Shown in pieces: positions 7,177-16,700 of a stretch of 64,000 nucleotides of DNA (positions are counted from its first letter, which is position 1; each line of letters begins with the position of its first letter). The position numbers and the translations under genes were made by a program. Under the pieces are notes generated by a model, which did no database searches, was not told where the DNA came from, and saw only the letters and a program-made list of their open reading frames with translations. This DNA is from a bacterium (GTDB taxonomy: Bacteria > Zhuqueibacterota > QNDG01 > JAFGCO01): contig JAFGCO010000067.1 of NCBI GenBank assembly GCA_016932575.1, positions 186,001 to 250,000 on the forward strand. Reading direction: 5' to 3'.

Positions 7177-7784
7177 GTTATCCCCTTTCCTTATTATTTA
7201 TATTATAGCTGGAACCTTCGATTATTTCTTTATTTTTTTTTCACTCGTAAGTCATAGCGTTTTATAAAAACATAAAATGAAATTCACATTATCAAAAACA
7301 GCAAATCCGACACAAAAAAATCCCCCGTTCTTTTTAAACACCCTCTTCCCTTCTCTTCATCTGATCCTTGCAGATAAGCAAAAATCATTTTTCAGGATGA
7401 TCGGTCAATCCTGTATAAACCGTACTGAATCTGATGCCAATGTTTTAATATATTTTTGGTTTTTAAATATAAAACGGGGTTTGGCAAATGATTTTTATTC
7501 CCTATCCTCCATCAAAGACAAAATCTGTAATATACCAGTGAAATGGATTGAAATGAAATTAAATGAATTAACTGGTATTTTAAATATGAGAAAGGATATG
7601 TCACTCCTGTTCTCTCCCCATGAATGTAGTCTAATTATATTAAGAATTAAAATAAAAGTCAAGTATAAATAAAAAAACAGACCTTTATGCATGAGCTTTC
7701 TCATTAAAGTGCGCTCTTCATGTAAACATTATCGCGGATTGTCTCGTCTTACCCATGTGATCTAAAAGACAGGAGGTACCACTC
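7177..7784. other. 608-bp divergent intergenic region
   Basis: This AT-rich stretch separates the leftward lipoprotein gene from the rightward VWA gene and must hold promoters for both. I see no convincing gene: the open frames on either strand lack ribosome sites, and their translations are Ile/Phe/Lys-rich with no domain. One feature stands out, a perfect 8-base inverted repeat ATACCAGT/ACTGGTAT at 7532-7539 and 7571-7578 with a 31-base AT-rich spacer. The VWA start is preceded by a good GGAGGT site. Confidence 0.5.
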
Positions 7785-9647
7785 ATGAAACATTTATGCA
7801 TAATCGGCTTGTTGCTGCCGATCATTGTTTTGTCGCAGAAAACCGGATTTGTTTCTGGGTTCATCACGGACGCATCCACGGGTGACCCGCTGCCGGGTGC
7901 CAATGTGATCATAGAAAAAATCAATCTGGGATCTGCTGCTGATCAACACGGAGAGTATCTGATCAATCATGTGCCTCCAGGCAAATATACTTTAACGGCG
8001 TCAATGCTGGGCTACACAACCATCACGGTCAGAGATGTCATCGTGAAATCCGGGGATACAACCCGGGTTGATATCCGGACGAATGCTTGCGCGATTATGG
8101 AAGAAACCGTATCCGTCTGTGCGGAAAAAGGGACTGCAAACAGGGATATATCCGCTTCTGTTCTCAGCTTCCAGGCAGGCCATGCAGCGCCTGCGGCTTT
8201 TCAATTTAAAAACCACGAAGCCTTCCCCGACTGGAACACCGAAGAATACGACAAAATCAATGAGAGCGGATTTTTAGAGGTGCTTCGCCATCCCATGTCT
8301 ACCTTCGCCGCGGATGTGGACGCCGCCTCATACGCCAATGTCCGCAGGTTTATCATGCGGGATCAGCTGCCCTATAAAGATGCGGTACGCTCCGAGGAAT
8401 TGATTAATTATTTTAATTACGATTATCCGGAACCCCGGGGCACACATCCCCTTTCCATCAATATGGAGGTTGGAGAATGCCCCTGGAATGCAAAAAACCG
8501 TTTGGTGCATATCGGACTGCATGGCAAGAAACTGAAACGGGAGGAAACCCGGCCCAGCAATCTGGTGTTTCTGCTCGATGTGTCGGGTTCCATGAACGAT
8601 CCGAAAAAGCTGCCGCTTTTGCAAAAAGCCTTCAGCCTGCTCGTGGATCAATTAAACGATGAAGACCGGGTGGCCATTGTCGTCTATGCCGGCGCGGCAG
8701 GACAGGTGCTAAAATCCACACCGGGTTCAGAAAAACCGAAAATAAAATCGGCCATCGATGCCCTCCATGCGGGCGGATCCACGGCCGGTGGCGAAGGCAT
8801 TCGTCTCGCCTATCGGGTGGCTAAAGAAAACATGATTAAAAACGGGAACAACCGGGTAATTCTGGCCACGGACGGAGATTTCAATGTGGGCATTTCCAGC
8901 ACATCAGAGCTGACCCGCTTTATTGAGGAAAAACGGGAAGACGGCATTTTTCTGACCGTACTCGGATTCGGCATGGGCAATTACAAGGACCACCGCCTTC
9001 AGGAACTGGCCGACCGTGGCAACGGCAATCATGCTTATATCGACAACATCATGGAAGCCAAGAAAGTGCTGATGCATGAAATCACCGCCACTTTATATAC
9101 CATTGCCAAAGACGTGAAAATCCAGGTCGAGTTCAATCCGGCCAAAGTGGAGTCTTACAGGCTTATCGGGTATGAAAACCGGGAGCTCGAGGACAAGGAT
9201 TTCGAAGACGATACCAAGGATGCCGGAGAAATCGGAGCCGGACATACGGTCACTGCGCTTTACGAAATTATCCCGGCGGATCAGGATAAAAAACCGGAAC
9301 CGGTGGATTTAAAGTATCAAACCACCCGGGTAAAGAAGGATGCCGGTCAGACAGATGAAGTGCTGACCGTACGCATCCGATATAAAAAGCCGGATGGAAA
9401 CAAAAGCATTGAATTTTCCGACGTCCTGAATGCAAAACCCGCCCCGGCAAGCCGGCTTTCAGACAATTTCCGTTTTTCTGCAGCTGTTGCGGAATTTGCC
9501 ATGATATTAAGGGATTCGGAATTCAAGGCGGATTCGAACCTGAAACAGGTAAAAGATCTGGCCCAGTCTGCTGTGGGCAGGGATCCTTATGGGTACCGGG
9601 CGGAATTTCTTACTTTGGTGGACCGGGCGGAAATGCTGATGAAGTAA
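7785..9647 (+). CDS. Exported von Willebrand factor type A protein with carboxypeptidase-regulatory-like domain
   Basis: A 620-aa protein with a signal peptide (to about residue 18). Residues 23-95 form a carboxypeptidase-regulatory-like beta sandwich (GFITDASTGDPLPGANV, then LGYTTITVRDV). A vWF N-terminal segment follows (STFAADVDAASYANVRRFI, about 170-190). The VWA domain spans about 255-430 with an intact metal site, DVSGS at 265-269, and the downstream TDGDFNVG loop. The C-terminal third fits the DUF3520 region usually attached to this VWA class (YfbK-like). Such proteins act in the periplasm or on the surface as adhesion or assembly factors; no ligand can be read from the sequence. The PD40 lipoprotein gene 32 bp downstream is probably cotranscribed. 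Confidence 0.88.
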   Translation: MKHLCIIGLLLPIIVLSQKTGFVSGFITDASTGDPLPGANVIIEKINLGSAADQHGEYLINHVPPGKYTLTASMLGYTTITVRDVIVKSGDTTRVDIRTNACAIMEETVSVCAEKGTANRDISASVLSFQAGHAAPAAFQFKNHEAFPDWNTEEYDKINESGFLEVLRHPMSTFAADVDAASYANVRRFIMRDQLPYKDAVRSEELINYFNYDYPEPRGTHPLSINMEVGECPWNAKNRLVHIGLHGKKLKREETRPSNLVFLLDVSGSMNDPKKLPLLQKAFSLLVDQLNDEDRVAIVVYAGAAGQVLKSTPGSEKPKIKSAIDALHAGGSTAGGEGIRLAYRVAKENMIKNGNNRVILATDGDFNVGISSTSELTRFIEEKREDGIFLTVLGFGMGNYKDHRLQELADRGNGNHAYIDNIMEAKKVLMHEITATLYTIAKDVKIQVEFNPAKVESYRLIGYENRELEDKDFEDDTKDAGEIGAGHTVTALYEIIPADQDKKPEPVDLKYQTTRVKKDAGQTDEVLTVRIRYKKPDGNKSIEFSDVLNAKPAPASRLSDNFRFSAAVAEFAMILRDSEFKADSNLKQVKDLAQSAVGRDPYGYRAEFLTLVDRAEMLMK

Positions 9648-9679
9648 GCGTAAAAAATTATTCTTTTAAAGGAGCATCC

Positions 9680-10639
9680 ATGCATCGTCTGATTCCCATA
9701 ATGATCATGCTGACAGTCGCCTGTCAAAATACATCCCTTCAAAACTCAGATCCATCACCTCCGGACCATCCGGAGCCCTATCTGCGCAACTGCATTGCCA
9801 CCGGCATGAACGAACGCGACATCACATTTTCACCGGACGGCAAAAAAGCTTACTTTTCAGTCTGGTCCGGAAATGCGGGAACGATCATGCAGATAAAACA
9901 GACCGGCAATCAGTGGTCAAAACCGGAAACAGCCCCCTTCTCCGGTGTTTACAGCGACCTGGAGCCGTTCATCACGCCGGACGGAAAGCAATTGTTCTTT
10001 GCCTCCAACCGTCCCCTGAATCAAAAGGGGAAGTTCAAAGATTATGATATTTGGGTTATGGAGCGATCCGAAAATGAGTGGGGCGCTCCCGTTAATTTGG
10101 GTGAACCGGTCAATTCAGTGACAGATGAATTTTATCCCTCAGTCACCCGGCAGGGCATCCTCTATTTTACCGGAAAACGCGGAGACCTGAAAGACGAGGA
10201 CATCTTCCGCTGTCAGAAACCCGGAGGAGGCTATGCGTGCCCCGAGCGGCTCGGCCCTGCAATCAATTCCGCCGGTCCTGAATTCAACGCGCTTATCGCA
10301 CCGGATGAATCCTTTCTTATTTTCAGCAGCTGGGGCCGAAAGGACGGCCCGGGCGGCGGAGATCTGTACATTGCGTTCCGGTCCGGAGACAATACATGGA
10401 CACCGGCTGTGAATATGGGCCCGGCTGTCAATTCCGCTGCCATGGATTACTGCCCGGCGCTCGGTACGGAAGGATCCGCCTTTTTCTTTACCAGCCGGCG
10501 AACCCAAACGGATACTTCGGAAATACTCCCGCGATCCTATCAGGATCTGCTGAACCGGCACAACTCCCCCCAAAACGGCAACACAGACATATACTGGATG
10601 GATGCATCCGTCATCGATTCCATGAAAAAATCAATTTGA
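9680..10639 (+). CDS. PD40-type beta-propeller lipoprotein
   Basis: The 319-aa product begins with a lipoprotein signal (LTVAC, cysteine 15) and a Pro/Ser linker. At least five WD40-like (PD40/TolB-type) blades follow: ITFSPDGKKAYFSVW, PFITPDGKQLFFASNR, YPSVTRQGILYFTGKR, ALIAPDESFLIFSSWG and CPALGTEGSAFFFTSRR. Propellers of this type bind other envelope proteins or glycans and are not themselves enzymes. A TAAAGGAG site precedes the start. Its closeness to the VWA gene suggests a shared surface role. Confidence 0.85.
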   Translation: MHRLIPIMIMLTVACQNTSLQNSDPSPPDHPEPYLRNCIATGMNERDITFSPDGKKAYFSVWSGNAGTIMQIKQTGNQWSKPETAPFSGVYSDLEPFITPDGKQLFFASNRPLNQKGKFKDYDIWVMERSENEWGAPVNLGEPVNSVTDEFYPSVTRQGILYFTGKRGDLKDEDIFRCQKPGGGYACPERLGPAINSAGPEFNALIAPDESFLIFSSWGRKDGPGGGDLYIAFRSGDNTWTPAVNMGPAVNSAAMDYCPALGTEGSAFFFTSRRTQTDTSEILPRSYQDLLNRHNSPQNGNTDIYWMDASVIDSMKKSI

Positions 10640-10698
10640 TTAATCCTGTTTCATCTTCTATATTAGACTAAAGCATCAACCGACATGGAACCGCTCCC

Positions 10699-13600
10699 AT
10701 GAAATTCATTGCCGACTTTCACATCCACTCCCATTATTCCATTGCCACCAGCAAACAGCTCACGCCGGAACACCTGGATTACTGGGCAAGAATCAAGGGA
10801 ATCAAAATTGTGGGCACCGGAGATTTTACGCACCCGGGCTGGATTCAGGAGCTCAAAGAAAAAATCGAGCCTGCTGAGCCCGGACTGTTCAGACTGAAAA
10901 ATGAATTTCGCATTTCAGGAGACATACCGGTTCCGGTGACCGAAGAAAATGAAGTCCGTTTCGTGCTCACGGCCGAAATCAGCAATATCTATAAAAAGGG
11001 AGACAAGACCAGAAAAGTGCACAATGTGATTTTTGCTCCCGATTTTGAAACCGTGAACCGTATTCAGGACAGTCTTCGCCGGCATGACTTCAATATTACC
11101 TCGGATGGCCGTCCTATCCTGGGTCTGGATTCCCGGGATTTGCTGGAAATGTGTCTGGAAGCATCGGATCAAATCTTCTTTGTGCCCGCCCATATCTGGA
11201 CACCCTGGTTCTCGGCACTCGGATCCAAGTCGGGATTTGACAGCATCGAAGCATGCTACGGCAACCTCTCTGAACACATTTATGCCGTGGAAACCGGGCT
11301 TTCCAGCGATCCGGCAATGAACTGGCTCTGCAGTTTCCTGGACCGGTACACCCTGATCTCCAACTCCGACGCCCACTCCCCTGAAAAACTGGGCCGGGAA
11401 GGCAACCGGTTCAATACAGACATTTCCTACTTTTCCATCGTGGAGGCCATAAAAAAAGCGGACGGGAACACATTTCAGGGCACGCTGGAATTTTTTCCGC
11501 AGGAAGGCAAATACCACCTTGACGGACACCGTAAATGCGGCATTTCCTGGGATCCGGGCGAAACCAAAAAGCACAAGGGTATCTGTCCGGTCTGCGGGAA
11601 AAAAATAACCGTGGGCGTCATGCACCGGGTGATGGAACTGGCCGACCGGAGCGATCCCACGGAACACGCCGGTCTCCCCTTTCATTCACTGATTCCATTG
11701 AAGGAAATATTGGCCGAGATCTTCGGTGTAGGAGCCAATTCGAAACAGGTCGTTCGATCATACAACCACCTGATCCAAAAAATGGGGTCTGAATTCCGGA
11801 TGCTTCTCGACTTGCCGATCGATGACATCAAGCATGCCGGCAATGATCTGCTGGCTGAAGGCGTCCGCCGCATGCGAAACCGCGAAGTGTTATTACAACC
11901 GGGATATGACGGAGAATACGGCGTCATTCTCGTGTTCGGTGATGATCTGAAAAACGGATTCGGATCACAGAAAGCCTTATTTCAGGATTTAACAGCCACA
12001 GGTTCAAAAAAGAAGTCCGATGCACCCCGGGGATTACTGGGGCCGGTTATCGGTCGGGCATCTGTTCCACCAAAGAAAATATCAGAGACACGAACGCCTG
12101 AACAGAAAATTCTAAAACCAAAAACCATGGATCTGAATCCTCAGCAGCAAAAGGCCGCACAACATGACGCGGGCCCTGCTCTCATTCTTGCAGGGCCGGG
12201 AACCGGCAAAACCCGGGTGCTCACCCGACGGATCGCTCACCTGATTCAAGACCGCCAGGTCCATCCTGAAAATATTCTTGCTGTGACCTTCACCAACAAA
12301 GCGGCAGAAGAAATGCGTGGCCGGCTGAAAAATCTTTTGTCTGAAAAAAAAGTCTCGGCTCTCACCATCAGTACGTTTCATGCATTTGGATATAATCTGC
12401 TGAAAACGTACAGCCGTCAATTCGGCAGGCGGGAGAACTTCGGAATAATTGATATAGAGGATAAAAACGACATTCTTAAAAATATTGTGAATGATCACTC
12501 TGACATCCCGGAATGCGCTGCTGCTATAACAGACCAAAAACAGAATCTTTATAACGGGAAGTTATCTGCACCTGATATTGGACAATGTTTCGAAATGTAT
12601 GAAACGTTTCTCAAGAGAAGCAACCTGTTCGATCTGGATGATCTGATCTCCAAACCCGTGTTGCTGTTCCGGGAGCATCCGGAAATTCTGAATCAATATC
12701 AGAAGAAATATACATGGATTCTGGTTGATGAGTATCAGGACATTAACCGGGCTCAATATGCGCTCATTCAGCAGCTGGCGCCGGGATCCGGTGCGAATCT
12801 CTTTGTCATCGGCGATCCCAATCAGGCCATCTACGGATTTCGCGGTGCCAATGCGGAATATATCCGAAAATTCAAAACGGATTATCCTGATACTATGATT
12901 TATTTACTCAATACCAGTTACCGCTGCTCCGCGCCGATTCTGAACGCCTCCTCGAATATCCTGAACAGTCAGCCGGATGTTTCACTGAAATCGCTCAATG
13001 AGGGTGTAAAGATTCAAATCGTAAAAAACCGGAGCGATAAAAGTGAGGCAGAATTCATCGCCCGGACCATCGAAACCCTGATGGGTGGCCTGCGATTTTT
13101 TTCAATGGACAGCGATATCACGGCAGGGCATGAAGAAATCGATATGAGCCTGTCTGATTTTGCCGTACTCTGCAGGACAGGACGTCAGTTGCCGGTCATT
13201 GAAAAGGCTTTCCATGATCACGGTATTCCGTTTCAAGCCATCGGGGAAGAACCTTTTTTCAAGCAAAAATCAGTTCGCATGGTCGTGGATCTGTTGAGAT
13301 GGTCGCAAAATCCCGAAAATCCGTGTCTGGAAAAGCACATTACAACATTCATTCAAGCAGATGACAAAATTTTAAACAATCTCACACAGTGCTCTTCACT
13401 CAAAGAAAAATTCCGTTTCATGCAGCAGCATTACTTCGGGGATAACAGGCTGAAAATCAAACCGGACATCTGGAAGAAGCTCATTAATCTGGGCGAGCCC
13501 TATGGTGAAAATATCAGCGGATTCTTAAAATTAATTGCTCTGGGTATGCCTGTGGATACCTATCAACCGGACATCGAACGTGTCGCGTTAATGACCCTTC

Positions 13601-13911
13601 ACGCCGCCAAGGGACTTGAATTTCCGGTGGTTTTTATTGCCGGATGCGAGGACGGCCTGCTCCCCTATCATCTCTGGGGAAAAATATCGGATATGGATGA
13701 AGAACGCCGCCTGCTTTATGTGGGCATGACCCGAGCAAAAACCCGCCTCTTCCTCACCCATGCGGAAAAGCGCCTGATCATGGGCCAAACCCTCAAACCC
13801 GAACGCAGTCCCTTTCTGGATTTCATTGAAAAAGAATGGATGGAGCTAAAGCAAGCCAAATCCGGGAAAGAACAAAAGAAAAGAGATCATCAAATGGGAT
13901 TGTTCGAATAG
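10699..13911 (+). CDS. EndoQ-like PHP nuclease fused to UvrD-type DNA helicase
   Basis: A single 1070-aa frame joins two DNA-repair modules. Residues 1-425 match endonuclease Q, a PHP-fold nuclease that cuts 5' of deaminated bases: metal motifs ADFHIHSHYS (5-14), VGTGDFTHP, VPAHIWTPW, SNSDAHSP, and a Cys-type zinc element with CPVCGK near 296-301. After a linker (about 430-480) comes a superfamily 1 helicase: LNPQQQKAA, Walker A AGPGTGKT near 500, DEYQD near 676, RGANAEYI, and the late motif LMTLHAAKGLEFPVVF near 965. All core motifs look intact. The fusion predicts coupled incision and unwinding in repair of uracil or hypoxanthine lesions. No clear ribosome site is visible at the ATG, 59 bp after the previous gene. 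Confidence 0.88.
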   Translation: MKFIADFHIHSHYSIATSKQLTPEHLDYWARIKGIKIVGTGDFTHPGWIQELKEKIEPAEPGLFRLKNEFRISGDIPVPVTEENEVRFVLTAEISNIYKKGDKTRKVHNVIFAPDFETVNRIQDSLRRHDFNITSDGRPILGLDSRDLLEMCLEASDQIFFVPAHIWTPWFSALGSKSGFDSIEACYGNLSEHIYAVETGLSSDPAMNWLCSFLDRYTLISNSDAHSPEKLGREGNRFNTDISYFSIVEAIKKADGNTFQGTLEFFPQEGKYHLDGHRKCGISWDPGETKKHKGICPVCGKKITVGVMHRVMELADRSDPTEHAGLPFHSLIPLKEILAEIFGVGANSKQVVRSYNHLIQKMGSEFRMLLDLPIDDIKHAGNDLLAEGVRRMRNREVLLQPGYDGEYGVILVFGDDLKNGFGSQKALFQDLTATGSKKKSDAPRGLLGPVIGRASVPPKKISETRTPEQKILKPKTMDLNPQQQKAAQHDAGPALILAGPGTGKTRVLTRRIAHLIQDRQVHPENILAVTFTNKAAEEMRGRLKNLLSEKKVSALTISTFHAFGYNLLKTYSRQFGRRENFGIIDIEDKNDILKNIVNDHSDIPECAAAITDQKQNLYNGKLSAPDIGQCFEMYETFLKRSNLFDLDDLISKPVLLFREHPEILNQYQKKYTWILVDEYQDINRAQYALIQQLAPGSGANLFVIGDPNQAIYGFRGANAEYIRKFKTDYPDTMIYLLNTSYRCSAPILNASSNILNSQPDVSLKSLNEGVKIQIVKNRSDKSEAEFIARTIETLMGGLRFFSMDSDITAGHEEIDMSLSDFAVLCRTGRQLPVIEKAFHDHGIPFQAIGEEPFFKQKSVRMVVDLLRWSQNPENPCLEKHITTFIQADDKILNNLTQCSSLKEKFRFMQQHYFGDNRLKIKPDIWKKLINLGEPYGENISGFLKLIALGMPVDTYQPDIERVALMTLHAAKGLEFPVVFIAGCEDGLLPYHLWGKISDMDEERRLLYVGMTRAKTRLFLTHAEKRLIMGQTLKPERSPFLDFIEKEWMELKQAKSGKEQKKRDHQMGLFE

Positions 13912-13994
13912 AAAATACCCTTTTCTGTATCCTGGGGGGAGGCTAAAAAAATTTTTTCGTAAAAAAATCCAACCAAATCAGGAGGGCATGTATC

Positions 13995-15212
13995 ATGACA
14001 GAAGAACAATCCATTCAAAGAAGGGCGTTTTTAAAAATGTCATCTTCTGCTGTCTTGGCCGGGCTGGCCTGCAAAAAATCCGAGAAAGCCCTCTCGGATA
14101 TTGAAAAATCGGCACAAAAGGTCGGCAAACTCGCTCGAAGGAAACTGGGATACAGCGGAAGGGAGGTCTCGATTCTGATTGGATCAGGGGACCTGGCAGC
14201 CCTCCCTGCCGAAGCAGGCATCCTGTGCGGGATGAATTACTGGCATAAGGCAAACAGGTGGATGCGAACCGGTGTGCCCGGCACCATCCTGAAAAATCGG
14301 GATGCGCATTACTGTCAGGTGACCGTCGACCGTGTCGGCGGAGACCATTATCGGGGGCATTTCGATGAAGAAGCGCATATTGCCTATGTGAAGGAAGCTC
14401 TAAAGCAAACCAGCCTGGGTTACTTTGACGACATGCAGCTGCATTTCGGGTATCATAATACAAAAGAGCTGAAATCCGACAGAAGTTTTATTCGAGCATT
14501 CGACCGGCTGAAAAAAGAGGGGCTTGTGAAACATCTCTGCCTTTCTCAGCACAGTTATGCGGGCAATTCAAGAGTGCCGGGGGGGCAGAGTGCAGCCGAA
14601 ATTCTGACAGCCGTGGTTGAAGACGGACTGTATGAACATGCCCAGTTTATGTACTCTTTCGGTGCTGATCCGGAAATGGATAAATTTCTGGAATTCGCCC
14701 GGAAACATCATTTCGGCACCATCGCTATGAAAACGTCGCGGGGTCTTGGTCGTCTGAGAGAGGATCCGGCATTCATGGAGAAGCTGCCCGAGGGCGTTTC
14801 TCCTCACAACACACTGACTCGCTGGCTGACAACACAGACAAAGCTTGATGCGGCTGTAATCCGGGTCAGAGACCTGAACGAATTTGTGGAAACCTATTCG
14901 GGAGCCGGAGAAAAAATGCGCTCCAGGGACTTTAAGGCAATCGAGATCATGACTGCAGAGGCAGACCAGACCGCCTGCCGCCTTTGTGCGAAATGCCAGC
15001 CTCACTGTCCGCAGCAGATACCGATCACCGAGATTCTGCGTTTCGAACGCTATGCCATGGACGATCATGATTGGGATAAAGCGAGCCAGCTCTATGCCGG
15101 ACTCCAGGTAAAAGCTGATACCTGTATTCATTGCGGAACCTGCATACAGGTCTGTCCCCTGAATTTACAGATTCCTGAAAAAATATCCCGGGTCCATCTT
15201 CTGCTGACCTGA
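13995..15212 (+). CDS. Tat-exported aldo/keto reductase with two ferredoxin-type 4Fe-4S motifs
   Basis: The 405-aa product opens with a twin-arginine signal (QRRAFLKMSSSAVLAGLAC) whose Cys26 could also be lipidated. Residues 45-310 are an aldo/keto reductase barrel, with LHFGYHN, a GLVKHLCLSQHS strand and a late IAMKTSRGLG segment. The C-terminal part holds two ferredoxin motifs, CRLCAKCQPHCP (328-339) and CIHCGTCIQVCP (377-388). Related predicted oxidoreductases of the aldo/keto reductase family carry the same tail. The export signal places it outside the cytoplasm, where NADPH is not expected, so the electron donor may be the Fe-S clusters. A strong AGGAGGG site lies eight bases before the ATG. 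Substrate unknown. Confidence 0.85.
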   Translation: MTEEQSIQRRAFLKMSSSAVLAGLACKKSEKALSDIEKSAQKVGKLARRKLGYSGREVSILIGSGDLAALPAEAGILCGMNYWHKANRWMRTGVPGTILKNRDAHYCQVTVDRVGGDHYRGHFDEEAHIAYVKEALKQTSLGYFDDMQLHFGYHNTKELKSDRSFIRAFDRLKKEGLVKHLCLSQHSYAGNSRVPGGQSAAEILTAVVEDGLYEHAQFMYSFGADPEMDKFLEFARKHHFGTIAMKTSRGLGRLREDPAFMEKLPEGVSPHNTLTRWLTTQTKLDAAVIRVRDLNEFVETYSGAGEKMRSRDFKAIEIMTAEADQTACRLCAKCQPHCPQQIPITEILRFERYAMDDHDWDKASQLYAGLQVKADTCIHCGTCIQVCPLNLQIPEKISRVHLLLT

Positions 15213-15305
15213 TTCTGTAAAAATACTGAAAAATTTATTTTATCGAAATAGTCGGGATACATTAATCATCGTAAATTAAGAATTGATGACAGCTTGAGCA
15301 ACTAT

Positions 15306-16061
15306 TTACAGCTGATGCCCGGCAGACTCCCAGACGGACAGAGCCTGGGCAACAGCTTTATTGTCTTTTTCCCGGATAAGAAGATGCTCGAATGCATTTT
15401 TATTTTGGCCCAGCCATACCTGAATATTGTCCTGATCAGTGGCTTCTGCCGTAAAATGGATCTCAAACTCACACAACCGATAGCTCTTTCGAAATGGCGA
15501 ATTCAGGCTGCGAAGCATCCAGTCCACATACCTGATATTATTGACATGATTATTGATATCCAGATCATCGAACTGGACCTGAATTGTCCGGATCTTGGAC
15601 AGATTGCCGGGGACCGGCCATTTTCGGGGCTGTTTGTTAAATAAAGCATTCATTTGAGTATAATCAAAAGGTTCCGGGATTTCAGCACTGGCAGGTCGTC
15701 GGGAATCCATGTCGATCATAATCCAGTTGGTTGTGGCTTTCCCCAGCGTTTTAGCCCCGGACGTCTGTATGTTAAAATCACGGAAATAGTAGAGCCGGTT
15801 CTTCCCTGAGGGCCAGGTTTGAATAATCACTTCATCATTCCAGTGAGCGTCATTCACCATCTCTATTTTCAGGGCAGTTAGCACCCAGATGCAGTTTTTT
15901 TGCGTCAGCACTTCATATCCCCATCCAAGATGATTTGCGTGACGGCTGGCGCTTTCCTGAAGCAGACTGCCCAGTACCGGCAGAGACATCCGACCCTCGG
16001 CATCTACTTCATAAGTATGGACACGATAGGTATCAGACCAGATTTTCTGAATATCAGTCAT
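15306..16061 (-). CDS. Acyl-ACP thioesterase, FatA/FatB-like
   Basis: This 251-aa protein has the double hot-dog form of acyl-ACP thioesterases. The N-terminal half carries SYRVHTYEVD-type strands and LGSLLQESASRHANHLGWG; the second half has LDINNHVNNIRYVDWML (near 165-180), a close match to the catalytic Asn/His segment DVNQHVNNVKY of plant FatB. It releases free fatty acids from ACP in the cytoplasm. It is the last gene of a MarR-GNAT-thioesterase operon, so fatty-acid release may be under the adjacent repressor. It converges on the aldo/keto reductase gene with a 93-bp gap. Confidence 0.85.
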   Translation of the reverse strand: MTDIQKIWSDTYRVHTYEVDAEGRMSLPVLGSLLQESASRHANHLGWGYEVLTQKNCIWVLTALKIEMVNDAHWNDEVIIQTWPSGKNRLYYFRDFNIQTSGAKTLGKATTNWIMIDMDSRRPASAEIPEPFDYTQMNALFNKQPRKWPVPGNLSKIRTIQVQFDDLDINNHVNNIRYVDWMLRSLNSPFRKSYRLCEFEIHFTAEATDQDNIQVWLGQNKNAFEHLLIREKDNKAVAQALSVWESAGHQL

Positions 16062-16103
16062 GGCATCTCCGTTTTGTTATCACCAAACCAGGCCAACGTC
16101 TGG

Positions 16104-16697
16104 TCATAAATAATCATCCAACTGTTCAAACTGATCAGTCAGATGGAGTGCTCGGATATCCTGTGTGCAAAGCGGCATACGAAAATGGTAAACCGGTCCT
16201 TCGATAAGCTGGTTTTGAGCATTTCGCCGTTTTAAAATTTTAATCATGGTGACATTATCCGGAAGTACATGACCTTCAAAACTGGACACTCCCGCTTCCA
16301 GGGCTTTTCTGGTCAGCACTTCAACAAGAAGTCCCCCTAAACCGTATCCCTGATATTTATCAATGATGGTCAGGGCAATATCAGCTGTTTTGGAGTTCGG
16401 TTCAATTCTTTTAAACCGCGCGATGCCAGCGCCCTCCCAGCCGTCCGGGTGAATCACACCCGCGCAAATCGCCAGATTATTGTACCCATCCACATCCAGC
16501 AATTCTTTTAAATGGGATTCAGGAAGCTCACGGACCGGATGAAAAAACCGCCGGTACCTGGAACGTTCGGACATTTTGCTGAAACCAATCAAGATCTGAT
16601 TGATATCTGAAGGCCTGAATGGCCGGATAAATACCGGAAGGCCGTTTTTTAACTCATAAAAATCAGGCAAATCTGGCATCATACGATCCCCATTCAT
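16104..16697 (-). CDS. GNAT-family N-acetyltransferase
   Basis: The 197-aa product fits the GNAT acetyltransferase fold: VFIRPFRPSDINQI at the start, IARFKRIEPNSKTADIALTI in the centre, and the acetyl-CoA binding segment DKYQGYGLGGLLVEVLTRKA (near 113-132). The substrate is not readable; relatives act on small amines or on protein Lys residues. It begins four bases after the MarR stop codon and is followed 42 bp later by the thioesterase gene, so the three genes form one operon. Confidence 0.83.
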   Translation of the reverse strand: MNGDRMMPDLPDFYELKNGLPVFIRPFRPSDINQILIGFSKMSERSRYRRFFHPVRELPESHLKELLDVDGYNNLAICAGVIHPDGWEGAGIARFKRIEPNSKTADIALTIIDKYQGYGLGGLLVEVLTRKALEAGVSSFEGHVLPDNVTMIKILKRRNAQNQLIEGPVYHFRMPLCTQDIRALHLTDQFEQLDDYL

Positions 16698-16700
16698 TGA

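Noticed and set aside
7277-7672. 131-codon plus-strand frame in the divergent gap
   Set aside because: No ribosome site, Ile/Lys/Phe-rich translation with no domain, in AT-rich non-coding sequence.
7495-7704. 69-codon minus-strand frame in the same gap
   Set aside because: Hydrophobic, AT-driven composition and no ribosome site; overlaps the other spurious frame.
10915-11685. 256-codon minus-strand frame opposite the EndoQ-like part
   Set aside because: Antisense of a well-supported PHP nuclease; no domain or start signal.
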